From Anthostomella pinea (lineage: Eukaryota; Ascomycota; Sordariomycetes; Xylariales; Xylariaceae), in the NCBI GenBank assembly GCA_963556695.1, contig CAUWAG010000018.1, positions 5,364,630 to 5,428,629 of the forward strand: DNA of 64,000 bases. The letters run 5' to 3'. Positions 34,180-44,528 of this stretch are shown here, piece after piece (within the stretch, counting starts at the first letter, position 1; each line of letters opens with the position of its first letter). The notes under the pieces were generated by a model that saw only the letters and a program-made list of their open reading frames with translations, was not told the origin of the DNA and did no database searches. Made by a program: the position numbers and the translations under genes.

Positions 34180-34963
34180 CTGGGATGATGTGGGCAGTTC
34201 GATGCCAGGACGGGGACGAAGGGAGGTGCGTGCACGGGTGACATGTGGAGAGAACCCCGGGTCAATGATCGACTTGCTGTTGACTGCAATGCTGAGAGGT
34301 AGAGTAGATAGATATCAAGTAACCAATATTCCCGGGAAGATAGTAGGTTCAAAGGTGATGACGAGGTTGATGAGGGACGAGTAAACTGAAATTGGCTAAG
34401 ACGTCTGGTATGACATGCACCTGTACTGTGATGTATGTCGTCGAGGTGGCTCCTGCATCGGAGAAGGTATGAGGTAGGAGGCGGGTGTCTCGTGTGTTAC
34501 TTCCGCTTGTATGATGCTGGGTAGTGGAAATAGGAGCTACTATCCGCACCGGAGAACTGCAATGGAATAAGCTGCTTGTTCATATGGCACGAGTGAGTTC
34601 ATACCGCTGGAGCTTCTCTGAGCTGATTAATGGCAAGAAGGGGGTGCTAATGCGAATGGGTTACCGCCTACGTGAGCGTGTATGGATGTGTGCTAACGGA
34701 AAAGGTGAAGAGTTGTGATGGAGGCGGATGATGAGGGCGAGTGAGTGCGGGTCGGGAAGGAGTCAGGGGTATGTGGATGAGTATACGGGATAGGAGTAAT
34801 TGGGGCGTGCTATCGCCAGATCTCAATGTCGAACGCTTGCAGCGAATAGACCTGAAATGGAGGGGCGCCTTGCTTTGCAGACTCGGGAAGAGACATTTCC
34901 ATCCATCAGTATCAAAGTGCGAGTATCAATCGAAGTCTTTGGAGGCACAATTGGCGAATGGAC
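34180..34963. other. Intergenic: taspase 5' flank
   Basis: About 780 bp upstream of the taspase gene, before the inverted-repeat element. I see no supported gene. Confidence 0.45.
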
Positions 34964-35151
34964 TATCTGATCGACTGCGGAAAAGCACCACCTGGGATGT
35001 GGCTGGTATTCTCACTCCTTGCAGTCGCATATGCCCCACAACGACCCCTGCGGTGCTAAGACGGATTGGCCATTCTGTGTGGAAACGTGGCGTAGGCCCT
35101 AGTTGGTACCAGCCACATCCCAGGTGGTGCTTTTCCGCAGTCGATCAGATA
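34964..35151. repeat. Perfect 45-bp inverted repeat with 98-bp spacer (MITE-like)
   Basis: The left arm 34964-35008 and right arm 35107-35151 are exact reverse complements over all 45 positions (inner sequence GCGGAAAAGCACCACC and its complement). The unit is 188 bp and begins and ends in TA, which would fit a Tc1/mariner-type MITE with TA target duplication. It lies in intergenic DNA between the taspase and ARP3 starts. It could also be a recent local inverted duplication. Confidence 0.85.
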
Positions 35152-35601
35152 CGGAGAACCGAGTATAAGTCTGACCCGGCTGTCTTTCTACTGGAATCTA
35201 CCACATGCAGATTCAGGGGCAAGACACATGAAGGTTCAAGGTTCAATGTTCAATCCCCTCAATTGGCTCTGCACAGCCACACAGTCAACGTACGGCAGCC
35301 ACGGCCAGCCGGCAGCACTGGCCCCGTCGCACCAGACGGGAGGCTGAGCAAGCGGTAACGGCTGGAAGTCTACCCATCTGCCATCGTCAATCGCCCCACC
35401 TGCACCAAAATCACTCCCACTGTCCCAGCCCCAGCCTCGACAAGGCAAAGCTACCCCGCCGATCTGACCTCCAGGCCCGACGGCGATGCCACACCACACC
35501 ACACCAGAAGACACCACCCCCTTTCTAATTCTTGCCCTTCCTGCGCTGCATTTCCACACTGGGAGTCGAGGAGTCGAGCGCTGCTCCCTTTCCCACTCAC
35601 A

Positions 35602-37316
35602 ATGGCCAACCAAACCCCTGCCGTTGTCATGGACAAGTACGTTCATCCGTCCTCTCTCTGCCTGAGTCTCGCAGCCGCCTCGACTGCGAAGGTCATGCCC
35701 TTGCTAACAATCATGCGACGAACAGCGGCACGGGCTTCTCGAAGCTTGGTAAGATGCATCCTGGACCAGCACGTCCTCTTCCACGCGCGCCCGTCGCACC
35801 GTCGCTGACCATCTCGCCCTCCTCCTTTTAGGGTTTGCCGGCAACGATTCTCCCTCCTTCGTCTTCCCGACGGCGATTGCGACAAAAGGCCCTGCTGGCG
35901 GTAGTGGAGGGTCTGGTTCCAGCAGACCAGCGGTTGCGAACAAGCCTTCCTTCCTCACCGGCGGTGCTGGTTCCGGGGGTCATCTATCTATGAAACGGGG
36001 CACCGAAGACCTGGACTTCTTCATTGGTGACGAGGCTATCGCGGCATCAAGTGGTCCAGGTGTGTTTCGATCTACCAAATGTCATTGGCGTCACCACGAT
36101 ACCGAACTGATCCTGTCGTAGGCTACGGTCTGCACTATCCCATACGACATGGTCAAATAGAGAACTGGGTACAATCCTCGCTGTTTGTCGGTATCTATCG
36201 GTATGCGTGAGGACTGACTTGGCAACAGGACCACATGGAAAGATTCTGGTCCAACTCCATCTTCAAGTACCTGCGAGTCGAGCCCGAGGACCATTACTTT
36301 CTCCTGACTGAGCCTGTACGCATTGCTCCCTATTCAACGCTGAGATTGCTGCTGACATGAAGCAGCCCCTGAACCCACCCGAAAACCGAGAGAATACGGC
36401 CGAGATCTTCTTCGAGTCTTTCAACTGCGCAGGTCTTTATATCGCTGTTCAGGCTGTCCTTGCCCTCGCCGCATCTTGGACGTCCTCAAAGGTCTCGGAT
36501 CGGTCGCTGACCGGCACTGTCATCGATTCCGGTGACGGTGTCACACACGTCATTCCTGTTGCTGAAGGTTACGTGATAGGCTCATCGATCAAGTCTATCC
36601 CCATCGCCGGCCGAGATATCACCTACTTCGTACAGTCGTTGCTCCGTGACCGTGGTGAGCCGGACAGCTCGTTGAAGACCGCGCAAGAAATCAAGGAGGA
36701 ATACTGCTATGTATGTCCCGACATCGTGAAGGAGTTTTCCCGGTTCGATCGCGACCGCAGTCGGTTCGCCAAGCACGTGGTCAAGCATCCCGGCGGCCGT
36801 CAAGTCACCGTCGACGTCGGATACGAGCGCTTCCTCGCCCCCGAGATCTTTTTCAACCCCGAAATCTACTCTTCCGACTTCCTCACTCCACTACCCGTCG
36901 TTGTCGACACCGTCATCCAATCAAGTCCCATCGACGTTCGACGAGGACTGTACAAGAACATTGTGTTGTCAGGAGGAAGTACTCTATACAAGGATTTTGG
37001 GCGAAGATTACAGCGAGACATCAAACACCTGGTCGATGCAAGAATCCGCGCCAGTGAGGTTAAGAGTGGTGGAGCGAGGAGCGGGGGCTTGGAGGTACAA
37101 GTCATCTCACACAAGCGGCAACGACATGGTCCATGGTTCGGAGGCAGCTTATTGGGACAGACGCCCGAATTCAGATCGTATTGTCACACCAAGGCCGAGG
37201 TAGGCACCCCTTTTTGCTATATTGCGGACCAGATGCTGACCTTTGAATAGTACCAAGAATACGGGCCCGGGATCGTACGGAGATTCGCTCTACTGGGCGG
37301 ACCTGGTGGTTCATAA
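35602..37316 (+). CDS. ARP3: Actin-related protein 3 (Arp2/3 complex)
   Basis: Seven exons: 35602-35636, 35726-35748, 35832-36059, 36122-36168, 36229-36315, 36366-37199 and 37251-37316. All six introns (50-89 nt) have GT..AG ends and keep frame; 439 residues. Signatures are the N-terminal phosphate loop [76 protein letters not shown], the second phosphate loop [20 protein letters not shown], and the Arp3 tail [20 protein letters not shown] ... [15 protein letters not shown]. Exon 2 is only 23 nt. A Gly/Ser-rich insert lies at about residues 35-55. Arp3 is one of the two actin-like subunits nucleating branched filaments at endocytic patches. Confidence 0.95.
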
Positions 37317-39681
37317 AATGCAGGCGGCAAGAGTTTGAATGCAGTCCTATAGATGGATGGCAAAGGGAGGCGCAAAAGCTTACGATGTATGGGAGAGAGA
37401 GATCAGCAGCCAGGCATTTGACATCAGAATATCACCCAACTCGCTGCCCCGACGGTGATTGTTGACTTTTCGTTACCTGCGGGTTCGAATTAGCTCGATT
37501 CCTATTCAAGACGCGACTACGAGGCTCCCTTGATGAGCATGGTTCACCACTCGAACATGGTGCTGCTTGAAGTGTTTGAGCTGAGGTAGCGTCCAATTCA
37601 CGTTGATGCGCCCGGATTGCGGAGAGAAGTGATTTGGTCGTTTCCGTTTTGTCATTACTCACCATGCTACTGAAGTCTTAGGTTGATTGCTTCTAGTACC
37701 TTCGTTTCTCCCGGCCGGGAAGATACTCGCAGTGGATAAGCACGATCCAGTATTGCTCTACCTAGGTAGCCAGGGTCGGTCTACGCAAAGCATGACTTGA
37801 ATTGCTGATCATGTAGGTACTACGTATCACAAGTATACCCCCGACAATCGCTGGTAAGCATTGGCCGGGGCGACTTTTCCTTCGCCCCTTCTCGAGATTG
37901 CCACCAAGCCTGAATTCATGTTTCCGGTTTCCCAGCTAGCAGATTGAGAGATGGCATCAATCTCTCAGTCTGACCGCCTGAAAAACGGAAGTTAACATCG
38001 ATGAGCACCAATCCGAGGTACGGCACATCCACATCACATTCGGGTAGTTTGGAACAAAGGGAAACGTAAAGCCTAGGCTATAGGCGAGCATATGTCATTT
38101 ACGGCATTCGTCACGATCTCTTGAGGGGTTCGGATAGCGCATCAATCATTTGCTGGGTATGTTCCAGGCTCCGTGAGACTATGGCGAGGCTACTGGGACT
38201 ATCAAAACCATAGCCGCTTTCACTTCATGGATCTTCGTGGACCATCAAGAGCATAGCAGAACCGGGTTTGTCTCAACTCTCATGGTTCCTTCGTCTGACG
38301 GAGAGCCATTGGTATATCCACGTGACGTGAACACAACCATCCCTAGTGGAATGTACGTGCTGGTCCACCGGGGACTTGGCCGACGCCGGGAAAAGGCGAT
38401 GAGCCCAGACCCCGGAGACAGGTCGATCAATGCCAATCGGATGTCCGGCTTCGCCATTCATGGGCACACTTTCTTATGTGAAAGACTCGAAGCAGAGAAG
38501 ATTCCGTCTTCATGTCGATTCGTGTAAGATTTCATATTCGTCATGCCATCGCCAAGGTCACTCGAGCCGTGGAACCGGCTCCCACACATTTGATCGCTCT
38601 TCCTCTGGGGCTTTGGCGGCATCGCGCGTTGCGATATACCTGCTACTACGTACTATCGTCACCTTGCCAATCCTGGCTATATCCGCCAGCATCTTGTTGA
38701 CGAGCTGCTGATAGCGTGGCAGCTGATATTCTGTCGTTGGTCCTGTCCTGAGTACCTGCCAACACAGCTTTATACTGCAAACAGGGGTCGAGCACTGAAT
38801 TCCAAGTGGTAACTATGCTCCGCACAAGGGTGGTAACGCAGCACCTCAACGTCGGAACGAGGCTTGCCATGATCAACGCGCGGTCTGCCTGGGAGTGCTG
38901 CTGGCACGGATTCCCTCCGTCGGGTGCATCAACGTGGGCCATCGAGTTGCTCCGCTTCAGCTGCGACGACCGCTACCATCGCGGTGCCTGGGCGTTCTTG
39001 CGATCGTGTTGCGCAACGTGTAGTAGCCGTCATCGCGGCATACGTTGTCGTTGGTCTACTTGAGGCATGGCCTATTCGTGTTTCCGGCGCTATCTTCAGC
39101 TTGGCCTTCCCTGGCCCTGCGTGGCCGTCCACATCTCCACGGGGAATCTCTTTCGGATGTTCCATTATATCGGCCCTCTCTAGGTAGTCAGTCGTCTTTG
39201 GTCTTGAGCTACTGCCTCCTTATTCTGTTTCAGACGATCGCTGACGCTGTTGTCGGAGAGGACACCATAGCTGCCGTCTCTTCTTCTACCTGAACCGAAA
39301 GCCACCCCTTTTCACACTCCAGGACTCAAAACCATCCACAATTACACTGTTGGTGCAGCATGTGCTCCCAGGGGGGCAGTTGTGAATCCGAACCCCAAGG
39401 ACCAACGATATTCGTGCCATTTTCACCGTTCATATCACCGATGGGTGCTTACACGCCATGGCTTGCAGCGAACATAAGGGGGCAGAGATCCAGAGCTCCA
39501 TGAAGTCGCATTGCCTCTAAAGAGGTGATTTCAACTCAAGAGCTTCTTTGTGGCGCCTGAAGAGCCTTGGGAATATGATGCTCATATCCGAGTATAACTG
39601 GACGAACCACCACTACCACAGCAGTCACCGCGAAGGCAGCCGTTGATTATGTTCAAGATTGAAGTGATGTGTTTGGAATAC
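37317..39681. other. Gene-poor 2.4 kb between convergent genes
   Basis: This region lies between the 3' ends of ARP3 and the ankyrin gene. A minus-strand open frame at 37,665-37,432 (77 codons, starting MVSNDKTETTKSLLSAIRAH) has a plausible helical start. It has no recognised domain, and I do not call it. CTACCTAGGTAGC lies at 37,759-37,771. The remaining open frames are short and inconsistent. Confidence 0.45.
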
Positions 39682-40662
39682 CTACGTTGCACCATACTGC
39701 CTCAACACCTCCGCACACTCCTTTTGCTTACCCTCCTGGGCCCACTCCAACGCGGTCCTCCCTCCCTCGACTTTGGCATTCACATCAGCGCCATGCTCAA
39801 GCAGCCATTTCACCCTTCCTGCTTTGCCTGCGCTCACAGCAACGTGAAGGGCTGACCCTCTCCCTCTCGGCTTGGGCGGCTTCACATGCAAGGCCTCCAA
39901 GGCGTTGATATCAATACCTAGGTCCAGTAAGTACTGCATCATTTCAAGTCGCTCCTCGCTGGGAGTGGATCCGCGTCTGACAGCACTGTGAAGGGCATTG
40001 CTGCCTTGTAGCTTTGCGCCATGGGCAAGTAGGAGGTCGATTTCAGCGGGCGTGGCGGAATTTGCTGCACTCGAGAGGACCGTGTGGTTGTGAAGGGAAA
40101 CGGCGTTGGGGTCTGCGCCTTTATCGAGCAGCCATTTCAGTAGAGGGCTATTGTTGACGGCTCGTCTGTATGTATCTGTTAGCAAGTGTTCCATCCAACC
40201 GGTTTCTGTGGGTTTCAGTGGTAGGATTAGGGTCTGGGTAAGCGCTCGCAAAGTGAAGTGAATGTCGGTTCCAGCAACGTACAGTATCACCAGCATTCTA
40301 TCTCTTGTACCCACATGATCAGGTCGCCAACCGTGGTCATAGAGTAGCTGAAATACTTCTGGTGTACCGGTCTTCGCCGCTGAAGCAACCAGCGTCGTTG
40401 ATGCTTCGGCTCCATTCTCGAGCAGCAAGCGGAGGATTGCTGGCTGGTCATGCTGCGCGGCAAGGTCGGCACAGGTTTGGATACATACTTCTAGGTTCGT
40501 TTCGTCTAGTTCTGGGTGAGAGCGCCAATCGTTAATGATGGTCCTAACGCGTTGGAGGTCGCCGGCCCTGGTAGCGATCTCGAGAGGTTCGGTGTAGTCT
40601 TCGGCGTACTCTGGGTGGTTGGTAGACATCGTTCCTGATTGTTGACCACCTGCAGCTGACAT
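39682..40662 (-). CDS. Ankyrin-repeat protein
   Basis: The open frame is 326 codons from ATG 40662. Ankyrin units are recognisable at PAILRLLLENGAEASTTLVA, SPLLKWLLDKGADPNAVSLH, AEIDLLLAHGAKLQGSNALH, MMQYLLDLGIDINALEA and GRVKWLLEHGADVNAKVEGG, ending in a capping helix (CAEVLRQYG). A 117-nt stretch (40282-40166) has a GTACGT donor, TTGCTAACAG branch and TACAG acceptor, is a multiple of three, and interrupts the repeat rhythm; I think it is an in-frame intron, giving 287 residues. It is a protein-interaction scaffold with no partner or location that can be read from sequence. The gene is divergent from the RWD gene. Confidence 0.8.
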   Translation of the reverse strand: MSAAGGQQSGTMSTNHPEYAEDYTEPLEIATRAGDLQRVRTIINDWRSHPELDETNLEVCIQTCADLAAQHDQPAILRLLLENGAEASTTLVASAAKTGTPEVFQLLYDHGWRPDHVGTRDRMLVILYVAGTDIHFTLRALTQTLILPLKPTETGWMEHLLTDTYRRAVNNSPLLKWLLDKGADPNAVSLHNHTVLSSAANSATPAEIDLLLAHGAKLQGSNALHSAVRRGSTPSEERLEMMQYLLDLGIDINALEALHVKPPKPRGRGSALHVAVSAGKAGRVKWLLEHGADVNAKVEGGRTALEWAQEGKQKECAEVLRQYGAT

Positions 40663-41195
40663 TCCAGCTTGCCTTGGCAGTAATTCAGCACTTCAAAGGG
40701 CGACAGTAGAGATTCAATTAATCGTGTACATGGGAATAAGGTAGCTCAGCACGGAGGTCGGTCGCAATCATCAGCCGACCATGAACCATGGGACCACGAG
40801 CCTAGTGGAGGTGACTGACTGACTAGATTGAATGTTGATGGAACAGACGCGTGATCGTTTCGAGGTTTGGGTTTATCGCAGCGTTGCTCACAATCTGTAG
40901 TCATCTTTGTGGGCAACATGCAATGCAACACACATGTGACATTGGCATGGTGGAGTGTGCCCCTGAGATGGGCACATTGGATGGGTCGTCTCTTCCATTT
41001 TGCTCTCACGTCCAGCTTCATCGATGTTTACGTCATTCGGCAGCTCCTCGAAGCTACCTTGACCTCCCGTATCGCAAGCACCACGCGTATCATCTTGATG
41101 TTGTGGCACTTGCACGGCTGCGAAGAATCCCACTACACATTTTCGCAACGTTATCAATTCGTCACATTGGTCTGTCTGGGTCCGTCCACCCATCG
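40663..41195. other. Divergent promoter region, ankyrin / RWD genes
   Basis: About 530 bp. An open frame runs in from 40,851 ahead of the RWD start, but its residues (Cys/His-rich, no pattern) look like leader sequence. I treat it as 5' UTR. Confidence 0.45.
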
Positions 41196-41969
41196 ATGGA
41201 CCTGGCTGGAGAGGATGGTAACGAGGCGGCGGCTCGCTTGGAAGCCGAGCTGGAGCTGCTGCTCGCCATGTACCCTGACGCCATCACCTTCTCGTCAAGG
41301 GCTCGCGAGCTTCGATATTCCCATCCTACGAATGCCCCGGGTCTCAAGGCTACAGCAACCCTAGTGCTGCGACTGCCGGATGCATATCCAGTGAGGGACT
41401 TTCCCGAGGTTATCTCCGCCGTGGGGTCACGAAAAGAGGACTTGCGATCCGTGACGAAGACAGCATTCGAGAAGCCAGATGTTGCTCCTGGCGAAGAGGT
41501 ACTTGATGCACTCGTCCTGTGTTTTCAAGAATTGCTGTCGCCGCAGGATAGTCCACCCGAACAGGCCGTCCCTCATCCCACCCCCTTGTCTCCTGGAAGA
41601 GATGTCCGGCCCAAGACCGTCATAATATGGCTCCACCATCTACTCAACACCAACAAGCGGAAGCTTGCTCTAAGCCCTTCCATGTCCGACTCTGGTATCG
41701 TCGGAGTCACCAAGCCAGGCTATCCTGGGGTATTAGTTTTTTCTGGGCCTGGCGCCATTGTTGACTCTCACGTCTCGGAACTGCGGCACCAGAAATGGCA
41801 GGCTTTCGAGGTTCGATACGACACCGACGATGAGAGTGAGACGAAGAGCACATGGCGGTTTAGCCATGACAAAGGAATTCGCGAGGTGGAGTCGATGAGC
41901 GATGTGGTCCAAGCCATCTTGGAACCAGAACACAGAGAGCTGTTCCTCAGCTCGATAGGGGTGAAATAG
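41196..41969 (+). CDS. RWD-domain protein
   Basis: Single exon from ATG 41196 (MDLAGEDGNEAAARLEAELE), 257 residues. The N-terminal ~110 residues read as an RWD domain: RLEAELELLLAMYPDAITFS, then the strand-rich ATATLVLRLPDAYPVRDFPE with the family-typical YP..P region and a C-terminal helix (EEVLDALVLCFQELLSP). The second half (KTVIIWLHHLLNTNKRKLAL, GYPGVLVFSGPGAIVDSHVS, ELRHQKWQAFEVRYD, REVESMSDVVQAI) matches the layout of RWD proteins with a DUF1115-like C-terminal domain. That half is linked to small-molecule or RNA-related functions only by annotation. Function is unknown. Confidence 0.72.
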   Translation: MDLAGEDGNEAAARLEAELELLLAMYPDAITFSSRARELRYSHPTNAPGLKATATLVLRLPDAYPVRDFPEVISAVGSRKEDLRSVTKTAFEKPDVAPGEEVLDALVLCFQELLSPQDSPPEQAVPHPTPLSPGRDVRPKTVIIWLHHLLNTNKRKLALSPSMSDSGIVGVTKPGYPGVLVFSGPGAIVDSHVSELRHQKWQAFEVRYDTDDESETKSTWRFSHDKGIREVESMSDVVQAILEPEHRELFLSSIGVK

Positions 41970-42845
41970 CACGCGGCATCAATACGACATACCCGTACGG
42001 TGGCATACCAAGGTGGAAGTATCGAGTGCCGTATACAGGTACTATCATACCATTGAGTACTTAGTGCAGTCCTGCACCAATACTCGTACCACAAAAGTAC
42101 AGCACTGCCAGCATGAGAGTGTGAGTGAGGCGTACACAGCCTAGGTTTCTCCTGAGCATTCCTTCCAGGTTGGAGCACAGCTTGATAGGACGCATCGAGT
42201 TTGGTTCCGCCGAAGGACCACAGTTGCAGTTTGTGCTGCCATCTGATAGGCCATGAGTAAGCCCATACACCCTCAGCGCCCGCAAGTGCAATCACGGTGA
42301 TTACTGGTGCCGCTGAAGCAGAAGCAGGGCTATTCCCAGAACTAGAGGGAGAGCATGTTGCTCCATCTATGGAAGTTGAGGTGCATGGTGTCCACTGGTG
42401 TTTATAGAATGGCGCCAGGTTCTGGTGTCTGGGATGGTAAATATACCGTTGAAGAAACCATGTCGGATGCCGTGGGTCCTACTATCTCATGATCCAGCTG
42501 ACACATTCGCGGATGACATGGAACTATTCTGCATGTAGTGATCCACCGACGCCGTCAGCATGCATTCCTGCCTCGTTGGGCTCTGACCTACCTATGCCCC
42601 TGTCGGTATATTGGAACTTGTCACCTCCTCATGTATACTTGGCACCTTCCTCAAGCGTCGTGCGAACCCCAGTCGTATTCTTGTAGTGCTTACGCCTGAT
42701 AACGACAGAGAAAAGCGAGAGCAATGGGGTGCAACATATATATCAAGAGCTGGCAGTCGGCCATAAGTGATAGCTATTTACCGATTAAGGGGGCAGATAC
42801 CACATCCCTCAAGTCACCTCCACTACCTAGCTATCGAGGATCAAC
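41970..42845. other. Intergenic, P450 promoter side
   Basis: About 880 bp. A TATATATC box lies at about 42,737-42,744, roughly 105 bp before the P450 start. No gene is supported in the rest. Confidence 0.45.
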
Positions 42846-44528
42846 ATGACCAGCTCCATGGTAACCACACTGTGGCGCGAGAACACAACAGCTCTTATCG
42901 TCGGTGTAGTTGTCGTCCCCTTGGCCGCTGTGCTGTATAGCCTAGTTTCGTCGTACGCAAGCACGCGCCCTTACAGACACTTCCCCGTCGCGTCGACAGA
43001 TGGTCTCTCGCCCAAGGACAGCTGGTACCAAGCAGGCTCGAAGACAATTGCAGCAGGTTTGGAAAACAATGCCCCCTTCCAAGTCATCACCGGCACCGGA
43101 CCTCGGATCGTGCTACCGAACCGCTACGCCGACGAGGTTGGGAGATTGCCTAATCTGAGTCTCAGTCAGGCGTTTCAGAAGGATTACATGATCAATCTGC
43201 CTGGCTTCGAACCGTTCGCGACTCTCAACCGCGATGACCACTTCCTTCCCGAGATTGTGCGCACCAAGTTGAACCAGTCGCTGGGGATCATATCCCCGGA
43301 CCTCGTGGAAGAAACGGCGCTGGCAGTCGAGGAACGGCTCGGGGACGACACAGAGGAGACCCACACTATCGTCCTGCGCACCGAAATCAACTACCTGGTC
43401 AATCGCATCATATCCAGAGTGTTCCTAGGTCCCACTCTGTGTCGCAATGAGAGCTGGCTAGAACTCACCGAAAGGTATAGCACCAATGCCGTCGTCGCCA
43501 ACAAGATCCTCCGCAAGTCACCGCACTGGGCTCGCAGGTTCGTGAACTGGATGCTGCCCTCGGGCCGCAAGGCTCGTCAGGACCTAAGGGACATCTATGC
43601 ACTCCTCATGCCAGAGGTAGAGAAGCGCAAGCAGCGGATGAGAGAGGAGCTCGAAGCCGGAAGAAAACCTCCAAAGCAGGCCGATTTCATCGGATGGATG
43701 TACGAAACTGCCCGTGAGAGGCGCGAAGATGTCGACTATGTTGCGTCGCAGATCGGCATGAATATGGCAGCGATGCATGGGACCACTGAGGCCCTTTGTC
43801 AGGCCTTGGTTGATGTCTGTGTCCGCCCGGAGGTGCTCAGCGCTTTGAGGAAGGAGATCATTGAGGTAATTGGACCTAAGGGGTGGTCGAGTAATGCGCG
43901 TCTGAAGATGCGTCTCTTGGACAGCTTCCTGAAGGAATCGATGCGTATTCATCCTCACAACGAACGTATGTTGGCCTAGGAATACCCCCAACGCAGAGTG
44001 AAAGGAGTGGGCTAACGCCTCATGCAGTCGCTATCAACCGAAAAGTCCTAGAGGAGACAAGACTATCCGACGGGACAGTGCTTCCAAAGGACGCCATCGT
44101 CGTGGTTGCAGCGGCCCACTTCGATCCCACGGTATACGACAACCCGAATACGTTCGACGCCTACCGATTTGTTCGTGAGGGCAACAAGGGGAACTCGCAG
44201 TTCACATCGCAGCTGGTGGCAACCAACCCGAACTTCCTGGCTTTCGGGTATGCATCCCCCCCTGCACAACACCCCCAAGACCAAACCTCGTTCGCCCACT
44301 AAACAATACCGCAGACTTGGCAAACAACAGTGCCCTGGCCGCTTCTTCGTTGCAGAAATGCTCAAGATCACCATGAGCTATCTTCTCCTGAAGTTTGACT
44401 GGTCGCTTGTGGACGGACAGATACCCGAGAGAATCAAGTATGAGACGAACATAGTGTTTGACGGTGCGGCGAAATTAGGGGTCCACAGGCGCAAGGAAGA
44501 AGTAGACGTCGGAAGAAGCGAATTTTAA
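42846..44528 (+). CDS. Membrane-anchored cytochrome P450 monooxygenase
   Basis: Three exons, 42846-43965, 44028-44247 and 44315-44528; introns 62 and 67 nt; 517 residues. An N-terminal anchor lies at about residues 16-38. The I-helix segment NMAAMHGTTEALCQALVDV holds the oxygen-activating Thr pair. ExxR is E364-R367 (LKESMRIHPHNE), FDAYRFVRE forms the PERF-like region, and the heme loop is F446-G-L-G-K-Q-Q-C453-P-G, created exactly at the second splice. Gln replaces the usual basic residue two before the Cys. The sequence resembles fungal secondary-metabolism P450s (gibberellin or terpenoid oxidase type), but no synthase or other cluster gene lies nearby, so the substrate is unknown. Confidence 0.9.

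Noticed and set aside
37478..37495. Second GGTTCGAAT B-box-like motif
   Set aside because: No A box or cloverleaf can be folded around it.
37432..37665. 77-codon minus-strand frame starting MVSNDKTETTKSLLSAIRAH
   Set aside because: It has an ATG and plausible helical start but no domain, no clear splice partner and no context, so it is not supported as a gene.
40851..41195. Upstream extension of the RWD frame
   Set aside because: Its Cys/His-rich, pattern-free residues look like leader; the RWD domain begins right after ATG 41196.
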